A stretch of DNA of 64,000 bases from Acidobacteria bacterium Ga0077534. Its GTDB lineage: Bacteria > Acidobacteriota > Blastocatellia > Pyrinomonadales > Pyrinomonadaceae. Below are positions 54,776-63,174 of the stretch, in pieces. The notes under the pieces are model-generated. The model did no database searches and was not told where the DNA came from. It saw only the letters and a list, made by a program, of their open reading frames with translations. Location of the stretch: NCBI GenBank assembly GCA_001464455.1, contig LNEI01000010.1:1-64000 (forward strand), in the 5' to 3' direction. Within the stretch, counting starts at the first letter, position 1. The number at the start of each line of letters is the position of its first letter. The translations under genes and the position numbers were made by a program.

Positions 54776-55724
54776 AAAGATGCCAACGAAGCCGCGAATA
54801 TCTTCGGAACTGTTCCGCGTTGCTCGACCACTCTGTCCGCCCGAAAGCCCGTTTACCAAAACCCGTTTTTACGAGTCCTTTTGTTTCCGACTTTCTTGCA
54901 GTCGGCCAGGTGTGTTCAAAGTGGCTGGCCAAGAGGTCATATTCCAGATCTTTCGTTAACCGCGGCAATTTTTCGCCGAGCATGCGTATCAATCTTGCCC
55001 AGTTCTCGCGTGCCATTAGTCCTTTTTCGGCGCCCAAGCATGAGAAATCAAAGCCTGCCGGAGTGATCTGAAAGCCTATATCCTGCGTGTCACAGTAGAT
55101 ATCCATAACGGCTCCATCACCAGAGATCTCAGATTCATCCGCTGATTTGGCATCGCCGAACACTGCCCGCTTTTGAAACGTTTCAGTACGGGTCTCTCGA
55201 ACTGTTCCGGCGACCAGGAGCCTAACTTCGGACAGGGCGAAGACTGTCATCTCGGCCGTATTGAAATCTTCAAAACGGATGTTGCCATCAGTGATCGCAA
55301 GCCTCCGCAGGCGTGTGTTTGCCCGTTGTAATCTCAATTCAATATCCGCCACGAGATCACAGCGAAACCCTATTGAAGCGAGTTCAATTACGAGCGATCC
55401 AGCGTTCGTAGCGTCACTCGACCGAAACAGGGGAACTGGGCCTTCAAACTTTAGAACAGCGGATAGATCGTCCGTGCTCGTGTCCAACAAAGCTGCCGCC
55501 CGTTCGATGTCTCCATTCCGTGAGGCAAGTGTCCAAACCACCACGTTGAAGCCATTTTCCCAGCCTTCTGCCCGGTTCAACACCGGTTTTTCTGGCGCCA
55601 AGATCGCGGATGCGATAGCGTGTCCGCAATAAAAACATCCAGGACGAGCCGCAGCCGTCGAGCGGCCGCAATGTTCGCAGAGGACAACTTCGCCAAATCG
55701 ACGTTCGTTAACCGGAGCATCCAT
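54765..55724 (-). CDS. Zinc-ribbon protein of unknown function
   Basis: The protein is 319 residues long from the ATG at 55,722-55,724; a GTG at 55,742 is in frame. The N-terminus has LCEHCGRSTAAARPGCFYCGHAI, a zinc ribbon. The remainder is mixed alpha/beta with no recognised domain. A short N-terminal part resembles a peptide region acting on repeated acidic helices (GDIERAAALLDTSTDDLSAVLK). It lies directly upstream of the rRNA methylase gene. Bases 55,725-56,024 upstream hold no recognisable feature. Confidence 0.6.
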   Translation of the reverse strand: MDAPVNERRFGEVVLCEHCGRSTAAARPGCFYCGHAIASAILAPEKPVLNRAEGWENGFNVVVWTLASRNGDIERAAALLDTSTDDLSAVLKFEGPVPLFRSSDATNAGSLVIELASIGFRCDLVADIELRLQRANTRLRRLAITDGNIRFEDFNTAEMTVFALSEVRLLVAGTVRETRTETFQKRAVFGDAKSADESEISGDGAVMDIYCDTQDIGFQITPAGFDFSCLGAEKGLMARENWARLIRMLGEKLPRLTKDLEYDLLASHFEHTWPTARKSETKGLVKTGFGKRAFGRTEWSSNAEQFRRYSRLRWHLYEK

Positions 55725-56024
55725 CAAGGATGATGTTATCACGCGTCATTCGGACGCACACATCCTGCAGTGCCACGTAAAACCTAAGATGCTTGACCAT
55801 CGCGGCGACAAAGGGCAAACTAAAATGAAAGCTTTTTTCCGAAAGAGCACTTATTTGAATAGAGACTTTGACCCGTTTATTGAATATTGAAATCGTTGTA
55901 CTGATCAGCATCGTTACCATTAAACTTCTTTAACAACATCGTTTACGACCTACGACCGGTCTTCTTTATCAAAATCTTCCGGAAAACAAGCCTCAAGAGA
56001 TCTCGTAGTTTGAGGTGAATTAAA

Positions 56025-56693
56025 ATGCAGTTCGATACGACTACCAGTTCATCCTGGCGATTCGGGCATCGTGGGCGTGTCGCCGTCTTTATTGACGGAA
56101 ACAACCTGTTTCACGCCGCGCGGTTTCATAACATCGATATTGATTACAACAAGCTTCTTCGGGTTTTGCTCGGCGATGGCCGTCTTTTGCGTGCCTTTTT
56201 CTACACCGGAGTCGATGTGGGAGCCGAGCGGCAGCAAGGATTTTTGCTTTGGATGCGACGTAATGGTTTTCGAGTCGTTCAAAAAGAGCTTAAGACTTTC
56301 TACGACGGCACTCGGAAAGCAAATCTCGACGTCGAGATAGCCGTCGATATGCTCAGCCTTGCGGGTCGTTATGACACAGCCGTACTCGTTTCGGGTGACG
56401 AAGATTTTGTTTATGCCATTAACGCAGTCGCTTATAAAGGCTGTCGCGTCGAAGTAGCCGGATTTCGTTCAAACACGGCCCCGAGGCTGATAGATGTCGG
56501 CGATTTCTTCATCGATCTAGGAGATATCGCTCATCTCATCCGCAAGGATGTTGGACAGGCTGGCGAGGAGTATGTACCGTCGTTTGTGCCTCCGGGCGAA
56601 CACTCGGAGGCCCCGAACCGGGCACGAGATGATTTTAGACGGTCTGCCCAGGAAGGTTTTCCATCCACGGACGGTTTTGGAGATGATCGATGA
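56025..56693 (+). CDS. NYN-domain (LabA/DUF88) RNase-like protein
   Basis: The protein is 222 residues long. RVAVFIDGNNLFHAARFHNI carries the first conserved Asp and Asn, DVEIAVDML the second Asp, and TAVLVSGDEDFVYAINAV the third acidic set, as in PIN-like NYN RNases. The C-terminal 45 residues are disordered-looking and charged. It overlaps the DUF2203 gene by four bases, so the two are co-expressed. Confidence 0.85.
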   Translation: MQFDTTTSSSWRFGHRGRVAVFIDGNNLFHAARFHNIDIDYNKLLRVLLGDGRLLRAFFYTGVDVGAERQQGFLLWMRRNGFRVVQKELKTFYDGTRKANLDVEIAVDMLSLAGRYDTAVLVSGDEDFVYAINAVAYKGCRVEVAGFRSNTAPRLIDVGDFFIDLGDIAHLIRKDVGQAGEEYVPSFVPPGEHSEAPNRARDDFRRSAQEGFPSTDGFGDDR

Positions 56694-57064
56694 AGCTGTT
56701 TTCGGTCGCCGAGGCGAATGACGTGCTGCAGGAGGTTATTCCCAAGCTCGAATCCATCAAGGACCTCTATGAGCGCCTTGACACGTTGCGTCCGGAAGCA
56801 CGTGCCGCGGCCTCCTCGGCGAATCAAGGCGGCGGTATGGTTGGCGGAACTACTTATGTAGACACGCTTTACAGGGTCGGGAAGCTAACGACGGAGATCC
56901 ACAACCTCGGTATTGAGATCAAAGACCCGACGTCGGGTCTAATCGATTTTCCAAGCGTGCGCGGTGAACGGATAGTCTATCTGTGTTGGCGGTTAGGCGA
57001 GGAGAATGTTATTCGTTGGTGGCATGAGACAGAGGCTGGTTTTGCGGGCCGGAAGCTGCTTTAG
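56690..57064 (+). CDS. DUF2203 protein
   Basis: The protein is 124 residues long. It begins MKLFSVAEANDVLQEVIPKLESI, followed by a Gly-rich loop and EIHNLGIEIKDPTSGLIDFPSVRGERIVYLCWRLGEENVIRWWHETEAGFAGRK, the full DUF2203 pattern, including the PxxGLxDFP phrase. Function is unknown. The start overlaps the NYN gene. Confidence 0.9.
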   Translation: MKLFSVAEANDVLQEVIPKLESIKDLYERLDTLRPEARAAASSANQGGGMVGGTTYVDTLYRVGKLTTEIHNLGIEIKDPTSGLIDFPSVRGERIVYLCWRLGEENVIRWWHETEAGFAGRKLL

Positions 57065-57235
57065 GCGTGTTTTCCACAGAGATTTCCACAAATTCGTTAA
57101 CTATTTTGTAAAAACTTAAATTCTTTAAGCATTTGTGCGCTTTATCGGTTGACTACTTAAAGTAATTCTTGATATCCTTACCCCGTTTTTGAACCAAACG
57201 CTTCGCTTAATCCAGACCGGAACAGAGAAAAGCCT

Positions 57236-58621
57236 ATGAACTGCCCCGTATGTGATCGGAGTCTTGCCCCGACTCTTTCAATCTGTCCAAGCTGCGGTGC
57301 GATGATGTTTGATTCAGTTCGTGAAGAACTGCAAACAAAGATCACCTCGGGCCGTCTGACATCGCGGCCTGTTCCTTCGGCTGAGACCAACGCCGCTCCC
57401 GCAGTGGCAGTGCAAACAAGGCCAGCGTCGTTCACACCGCCCACTCCGGCGAGTGCGGTTGCGGTTCCCCGGCCGGCAGTCTCTTCGATGCAGTCTGCGG
57501 CTGTGGCCGTCGCCGTCGCACCGGCCCGTGAGAGGGAAAAGCCGGTCCAGACAGCCGATCTCAGTTCTCCAAAGACCAGCCCGACACTCGTGGGGTTTCA
57601 GAGCAACAACCCAACTCTGCCCGACTGGCGAATAAAGCTCCAGAATGCTGTACAGCAGCGTAAGGGAATCGCTGCCAACGCTCCCGACCCTGTTGTCAAT
57701 GGAACGATAATGCCTGCTTCCGCCGCCGAAACGGTAAAACCGACGGTAGTGCAGCGTGCACCTGCGGCCGTTGCTCCAGTCTCCAAGATTTCCGACCCGA
57801 GGGTTGCAAATGCGATGCGTCGGATCGATGAGTCGCGAAGCACCTTTCTCGAGCCGCCGCCGAAACCAGTCGTCAAAGCAACGCCCGTTCCGGCTAAATC
57901 GTACAAGTTCGACGTAGTTCAGAATTCGACTGCTACGGCACCGGTCGTTAATCGCTTTAAGACGCCGCCGCCCGCTCTTCAGGTCGTCGCCGCTCCGCCG
58001 CCGGTTAAGCGCGATACGAACAAGCTTCCGCCGATCTCGATGCGGTCGATGCCCGCTGCGGAGCCGGCCATCGAGGTGCGCGAGTCGGCTGACGTCTCGA
58101 TTCACGAGACCTCGCCCACGGAATTTGCAGCAGTTAACAGGATCCGTATCAAGGCTGAGGTAGAGGATTTTGAACCAAACACGGCTGTTCAAGCCGAAGC
58201 GGAAGAAATAGATGATCTGGCACTTTTTTCCACGAGATTTGGAGCTGGTTTCTTCGATCTACTCATTACCTCATTTGCGAGTATGCTGATACTATCCCCG
58301 ATCGCATTATCTCGCGACGGATGGTTTTCACTCGCTGGCGTGCTTGCTTTTGTTGGCGTCACTTCGATCGTCACCTTCTTTTACATGACGATCTGCCTGG
58401 GCTTTTACGGCAAGACGATGGGAATGCGGCTATTCTCGCTCGAACTGGTCGATGCGGTGGAGAATGAGTACCCAACGCTCCATCAGGCGGCAGTAAGCTC
58501 GTCGGTTTTTCTGCTGTCGTTGATCTTTGGCGGAGCGGGGTTCATCACAATGCTTTTCAACGAAGAAAAGCGTGCAGCTCACGACCTGCTTTCTGGCACG
58601 ATCCTGGTGCGAGAATTTTAG
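57236..58621 (+). CDS. Zinc-ribbon, proline-rich linker, RDD membrane protein
   Basis: The protein is 461 residues long. Residues 3-21 are a zinc ribbon (CPVCDRSLAPTLSICPSCG). A long Ala/Pro/Val-rich linker follows (about 40-310). The C-terminal RDD domain begins STRFGAGFFDLLITSFASML, then FFYMTICLGFYGKTMGMRLF and ends in EEKRAAHDLLSGTILVRE. RDD proteins are membrane proteins linked to ion or solute movement. The 171-base spacer upstream is AT-rich and holds a possible promoter with TTGACT. Confidence 0.85.
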   Translation: MNCPVCDRSLAPTLSICPSCGAMMFDSVREELQTKITSGRLTSRPVPSAETNAAPAVAVQTRPASFTPPTPASAVAVPRPAVSSMQSAAVAVAVAPAREREKPVQTADLSSPKTSPTLVGFQSNNPTLPDWRIKLQNAVQQRKGIAANAPDPVVNGTIMPASAAETVKPTVVQRAPAAVAPVSKISDPRVANAMRRIDESRSTFLEPPPKPVVKATPVPAKSYKFDVVQNSTATAPVVNRFKTPPPALQVVAAPPPVKRDTNKLPPISMRSMPAAEPAIEVRESADVSIHETSPTEFAAVNRIRIKAEVEDFEPNTAVQAEAEEIDDLALFSTRFGAGFFDLLITSFASMLILSPIALSRDGWFSLAGVLAFVGVTSIVTFFYMTICLGFYGKTMGMRLFSLELVDAVENEYPTLHQAAVSSSVFLLSLIFGGAGFITMLFNEEKRAAHDLLSGTILVREF

Positions 58622-58636
58622 GATCTAAAGACGTAT

Positions 58637-60097
58637 ATGGCTTCCAGGCCCAGGGCTTTATGCTTTGGGCTTTTATTGTTTTCGGCTAGATTTACTGGAG
58701 TGACGAAAGAAGAGCTCAATCAGATCGCTGTCGAGATCCGAACAACATTGGTCGGCCTCAGATTTGGCCGGCTTTTTTCTCTTAGCTCTACAGCGTTTGC
58801 CGTCGATCTCCACCCGCACAGCGGAGCTTATCTTTTCATCGACATTTCTCCCCGATATCGTTCGGTCTACCTGATCGTTCGAAAACTAAAGACCCTCGAG
58901 CGGGAATCGACCAATCCTAACCCCTTCCAACTTCAGCTGCGTCAGGCTTTGAGCGGGTGTGCTCTGGCTGAAGTTTCAGCTGTCGACGAGGGGATCGCTC
59001 TGAGATTTAAGAGACCGGACGGGAATCTGGCTGATCTGCTTGTGTTAGTTAGTGCGAACCCGGCCAACATCGTTCTGATCGACAGATCAGGGGCAGTCAT
59101 TCTTGCGGCGCGGGATGCGAATATCGTGTCTCGTCCAGTATTTACGGACGAGGGACAAGAGAACGCCGCTTCTAAGATCGAAAATCTGTCAGCATTTCTT
59201 GACAACAAGCGAATCGAAAACGATAAGGCCGAACAGTTTAACAAGCTTTCAAATGAAGCATTAAAACGCGTTAAGCGCGAGATCGCGAAACGTTATAAGC
59301 TGCTGTCTAATTTGGATAGCGACCTTGAAAAGCATGGAAATGCCGAAAAATGGAAAAGGTTTGGCGATCTCATCCTGGCGAGCCTTCCGAGTCCGAAGAG
59401 AGAAGGCGACAGCTTTCTTTTGATCGACTTTTTCGAAGCAGATCAGCCAGAGATCTTGATCCCGGCCGACGCAAACGACTCACCAAAAGTGGCTGCGGAA
59501 AAATTCTACAAGAACTATCGGAAAGCCTCGAACGCTCTGGAAGCGATAGCGAAAAGAAAGGCCGCGGTGGAGGAGGAGCTGAATGGCTTAACCGAGAGGT
59601 TAAGATTCATTGAGATTGCGATAGAAAGGGCAGATATCGGTGTTCTGCTGGCTTATGTGACGCCGGTCGACCGAGTGGTCGAGAAGCCGAAAAAGGATAG
59701 GAACGCACCGGAACTGAAAGGCGTCAGAAGGTTTGCGTCTAGCAACGGTTTTGAGATCCTCGTAGGTAAAAAAGCGAAGGATAACGATAGTTTGACGTTT
59801 AGGATCGCAAAGTCCCTAGATACATGGCTTCACGCGGCTGATTACCCCGGCTCGCACGTGGTGATCCGGAACCCAAACCGAAAGGAGATTCCAACCCAAA
59901 CATTGATCGAAGCGGCTTCGCTCGCGGCTTTTTATAGCGACGCCCGAGAAATGACGAAGGCGGCGGTCAACTACACTCAACGAAAGTTTGTAAATAAGCC
60001 CAAGAGAGCGGCTCCGGGGCTAGTCAGCTTGTCAAGCTTTAAGACGCTTGTAGTAAAACCCGAGGTCGCGACGAGGGTGCAAAAGATCGACGGTTAG
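58637..60097 (+). CDS. RqcH/NFACT-family protein
   Basis: The protein is 486 residues long (465 if it starts at the GTG 58,700). NFACT-N (TKEELNQIAVEIRTTLVGLRFGR to about 200) is followed by a coiled coil (ALKRVKREIAKRYKLLSNLDSDLEKH) and NFACT-R (SNGFEILVGKKAKDNDSLTFRIAKSLDTWLHAADYPGSHVVI). The family binds 50S subunits and adds alanine tails to stalled chains in bacteria. The N-terminal 21 residues before VTKEEL are not typical of the family and may not be translated. The gene overlaps the convergent thioredoxin gene by four bases. Confidence 0.85.
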   Translation: MASRPRALCFGLLLFSARFTGVTKEELNQIAVEIRTTLVGLRFGRLFSLSSTAFAVDLHPHSGAYLFIDISPRYRSVYLIVRKLKTLERESTNPNPFQLQLRQALSGCALAEVSAVDEGIALRFKRPDGNLADLLVLVSANPANIVLIDRSGAVILAARDANIVSRPVFTDEGQENAASKIENLSAFLDNKRIENDKAEQFNKLSNEALKRVKREIAKRYKLLSNLDSDLEKHGNAEKWKRFGDLILASLPSPKREGDSFLLIDFFEADQPEILIPADANDSPKVAAEKFYKNYRKASNALEAIAKRKAAVEEELNGLTERLRFIEIAIERADIGVLLAYVTPVDRVVEKPKKDRNAPELKGVRRFASSNGFEILVGKKAKDNDSLTFRIAKSLDTWLHAADYPGSHVVIRNPNRKEIPTQTLIEAASLAAFYSDAREMTKAAVNYTQRKFVNKPKRAAPGLVSLSSFKTLVVKPEVATRVQKIDG

Positions 60098-60708
60098 CCT
60101 TCGTTCATCGTCTTCTCGACCGTTGCTTTCATCGAATCCATAACTCGCTGGCCACCGCCGACGAAAACACCTCTCAGGTGCCCCTCGCGATCAACCAGCA
60201 ATGTCTGCGGGACGACTTGCTGCTTCGAGATCTGATAAAAATGGATCGTCGATGAGTTTGGGCTTCGTGCGATCGTGTAGTTTACCTTCATTCTCTCGGC
60301 AAACGACTTGATCAGATCATTCGGTTCAGGTTGACCGCTTCCGTCGCCGATGTTCAGTCCGACGACCTCGAATCCCTGAGATCCGTAGCGGGCCTGTAAT
60401 TCAACAAGATGCGGCATTTCCTCGCGGCATGGCCCACACCAGGTGCCCCAAATGTTGAGAAGCAGTACCTTGCCCTTCTTATCAGATATCTTAAACTTCG
60501 TTCCATCAAGCAGTTCGAAGTCGGCTTCCGCCAGAGCCGAAGCGAGCGGCGGAAAATCCTTTGATTTGGAGCCCGTCGATTTCGAGGCGGGCTTACTTCC
60601 GTTGCTCCCGTTCGAATTCGCCATATCAGAGCCGCCGCAAGCCGCAAGTCCTAAAGAGATCAAACAAAAGGCCGATATAAGCCCAGATTTTCGAAGAAGT
60701 TGATTCAT
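60094..60708 (-). CDS. TlpA-like thioredoxin lipoprotein
   Basis: The protein is 204 residues long from the ATG at 60,706-60,708. A lipoprotein signal ends LISLGLAACGG. A Ser/Lys-rich linker follows. The redoxin domain includes DFELLDGTKFKISDKKGK, VLLLNIWGTWCGPCREEMPHL (active site WCGPC) and VVPQTLLVDREGHLRG (cis-Pro part). It acts in the envelope as a thiol-disulfide reductase, perhaps in cytochrome maturation. Confidence 0.9.
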   Translation of the reverse strand: MNQLLRKSGLISAFCLISLGLAACGGSDMANSNGSNGSKPASKSTGSKSKDFPPLASALAEADFELLDGTKFKISDKKGKVLLLNIWGTWCGPCREEMPHLVELQARYGSQGFEVVGLNIGDGSGQPEPNDLIKSFAERMKVNYTIARSPNSSTIHFYQISKQQVVPQTLLVDREGHLRGVFVGGGQRVMDSMKATVEKTMNEG

Positions 60709-60953
60709 AACGCTCGTCGCACAAAATACTTCGATGCAGTTTGTGACTGGAATATATCGCAATAATACAAAAATCACCGAAGATTAGCACGGCAGTAAGG
60801 AGCGGTTTTAAAAAGAGAAGTGCGGCTTGGTTTCGGGAAACACAAGCCGCTAATTACGGATAGGCATTTACTGTAGGCCTCGCGGAGCTGTAGGCAAAAA
60901 GCGGATTTTCAAAGGCAGGGCAATGTGCTAAACGAACAACTCCTCCGCGTAAG

Positions 60954-61334
60954 TTAGTTCTTCGGCACGGGAACTTTTTCAGAATATACGGGGATCCCGA
61001 GGCGGCGAGCTTCCCGCTCGATCATTCGTGGATCCGTTTTCAAAAGATGTATCTCTTCCTGTAATGCCAGGTTTTCGTCCATTAAGTTCTGAACCTGACC
61101 CGAAAGATGAGCATTCTGACCACTTTCTTCCTGAACGGCGGAAAGCGCCCGGTAGTTGATGGAAACGCACAACATTAAAAAGATCGAAGTAACGATCACC
61201 ACAGAGACCCACCACGGAGCGGTTCGTCGCTCAACTTTGGCAACGGAACGTCGTTCACGGGAAGCGGTCGACCGTTTGGCGGTCTTCGGACGGCTTCGTG
61301 GACTATCCCAATAAATATCTGCGGCCTTGCTCAA
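60954..61334 (-). CDS. ftsB: FtsB/DivIC-type septum protein
   Basis: The protein is 126 residues long. A basic N-terminal tail (PKTAKRSTASRERRSVAKVERR), one membrane helix (WWVSVVIVTSIFLMLCVSI), a leucine-zipper-like coiled coil (LSGQVQNLMDENLALQEEIHLL) and KTDPRMIEREARRLGIP, the family end motif. FtsB links FtsL and FtsQ in the divisome. Its 5' end overlaps the phosphohexomutase gene by 32 bases. Confidence 0.85.
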   Translation of the reverse strand: MSKAADIYWDSPRSRPKTAKRSTASRERRSVAKVERRTAPWWVSVVIVTSIFLMLCVSINYRALSAVQEESGQNAHLSGQVQNLMDENLALQEEIHLLKTDPRMIEREARRLGIPVYSEKVPVPKN

Positions 61335-62694
61335 GTAAATTCTCCAGATCGGCTTTATTTTCGCTTTCAGCGTATATCCTTACCATCGGCTCGGTGCCTG
61401 ATGGCCTCATCAGCATCCAGGCATTGTTCTCAAATAGGAACTTGACGCCATCCATGCGATTGATGCTTTCAACTTTTCGCCCGCCGATCTCAGTCGGCTC
61501 CTGTGCAAGTCGTTCCCTTAGCTTATCGGCGACTTCAGGTGTCAACTTTAGCCCTATTCGTCCTGATTCAAGCTTCCCGACTCGTCGGTAGAGATCCTCC
61601 AATTGCTCAGTCAGGCTTTTCCCCCGTCTTGCAACCGCTTCAGCCGCCAACAAGCATGCCAGAATTCCATCTTTCTCAGGGTAGTGCCCCCGTATAGAAA
61701 GCCCGGCCGATTCCTCGCCGCCGAGAATGATCTTGTCTTCATTTATCAATTCACCGATAAACTTAAACCCGACTGGCGTCTCGTAAAGTTCGATCCCGCG
61801 ATCTTTTGCGACGCGATCGACGAGGTGCGAAGTTGCGACGCTCCTTGCCACGCCTTGCGTCCATCCGCGGCTTTCGGCCAAGTAATCTGTCAGGAGTGCC
61901 ACTAACAGATTTGGCTCGATGAATTCACCGTTTGAATCAATAAGACCAAATCTGTCTCCGTCGCCATCAGTTGCAATGCCAAGCGTCAGGCTCTTGCTAG
62001 TTACAGCCGCTTTTAATTCTTCGAGATGGTCTTTACCGGGTTCAGGAGACCTGCCCCCGAAAGTGACATCGCGCCAGTCATGGAGGGTTTCGACCTCTAA
62101 TCCTCTATCTCTTAGACACTTATCGAGATATCCGCGGCCAGTGCCCCACAAGGCATCGTACGCATATTGCCCCTTGGCATCGGCGATCGTTTCAAAGTCG
62201 ATCTTCTTGGTAAGATCGTCTAGATAAGCGGGCTTCGGGTCGTAACTCTCGATGGATCCGCCAGAAGCGTCGGACGCAGTACGCTTTTCGGCAATGCCTG
62301 CCTCGATCTCCTTGGTAATCTCAGGCAACGCCGGAGCACCATCCGCAGTTGAAAACTTTATTCCCTGATACTCCGGAGGATTATGCGAGGCCGTGAAATT
62401 CAGGCCGCCGGCGGCCCCAAGGCTGCGTATTGTGTTTGAAATAGTTGGCGTCGGCGTTGGCCCCTCACAAATAAGCACACGGAAACCGCGTTGTGATGCG
62501 ATGTCTGCCGCCGCCGCCGCGAATTTCTCGCCCATAAACCGCGAGTCGTGGCCGATGATCAGATGCTGGTTCGCGTTTGGCGATTGAGTTTTCAAATAGC
62601 TGCAAATCGAGTCGGTAACGATGCGAACGTTTTCGAACGTAAAAGCTTCTGCGATGATCGCCCGCCATCCGGATGTTCCAAATCGTATGGGCAT
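61303..62694 (-). CDS. Phosphoglucomutase/phosphomannomutase
   Basis: The protein is 463 residues long. The active serine is in GGLNFTASHNPPEYQGIKFS, metal binding is IATDGDGDRFGLID, sugar binding is GGEESAGLSIRGHYPEKDG, and phosphate binding is RPSGTEPMVRIYAE. It converts hexose-6- to hexose-1-phosphate. All four domains are present. The family is clear; the preferred sugar is not decidable from the sequence. Confidence 0.92.
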   Translation of the reverse strand: MPIRFGTSGWRAIIAEAFTFENVRIVTDSICSYLKTQSPNANQHLIIGHDSRFMGEKFAAAAADIASQRGFRVLICEGPTPTPTISNTIRSLGAAGGLNFTASHNPPEYQGIKFSTADGAPALPEITKEIEAGIAEKRTASDASGGSIESYDPKPAYLDDLTKKIDFETIADAKGQYAYDALWGTGRGYLDKCLRDRGLEVETLHDWRDVTFGGRSPEPGKDHLEELKAAVTSKSLTLGIATDGDGDRFGLIDSNGEFIEPNLLVALLTDYLAESRGWTQGVARSVATSHLVDRVAKDRGIELYETPVGFKFIGELINEDKIILGGEESAGLSIRGHYPEKDGILACLLAAEAVARRGKSLTEQLEDLYRRVGKLESGRIGLKLTPEVADKLRERLAQEPTEIGGRKVESINRMDGVKFLFENNAWMLMRPSGTEPMVRIYAESENKADLENLLEQGRRYLLG

Positions 62695-63174
62695 AATGAC
62701 CAGAGCTTCCCCAAACCTTGCTGCTTCGACTCTATTGCGTGAAGTATGAGAAAGTTACCACACAATAAAGCGCCTGTAAAGCAAGTGCTAAAGCGAGTCT
62801 AAATATACAATAAATCATATATTTAAGCTCTATAAATTAAGGTGGATGGCGCTAGGAAGGCTTAAAACATGAACGAAATATGAACATTCTCCTTAACCAT
62901 CGGTCATTTTGAACGAAATTGATTGGGGCGTGTGTCGCTATGGCCCTTTGATACGAATTTTGTCATACGTGTATCAAAATGGCCCATTCTAAAAAGCGTT
63001 GAGATTGGATAGCTACTGGTTTTGTATAGGTTTCATCGTATTTTGGTCTGGTAACGTCCCACTGAGCTTTGATGGCACGAGCATTGCCTTGTTCAGCCTG
63101 AATCTGTGCCCTTCGCTTTCTTATTAGGATTTTGGGGGGCCGTTGGAATATCTCGATAACAGTTGGAGAACATA
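62695..63174. other. 480-base spacer with hairpin before the radical SAM gene
   Basis: No coding frame is convincing. The region is AT-rich between 62,760 and 62,900. TGGCCCTTTGATAC (62,941-62,954) and GTATCAAAATGGCCCA (62,971-62,986) form a 14-base stem with a bulge. GAACGAAAT occurs twice (about 62,871 and 62,911). It may hold the promoter and leader of the gene at 63,175. Confidence 0.4.
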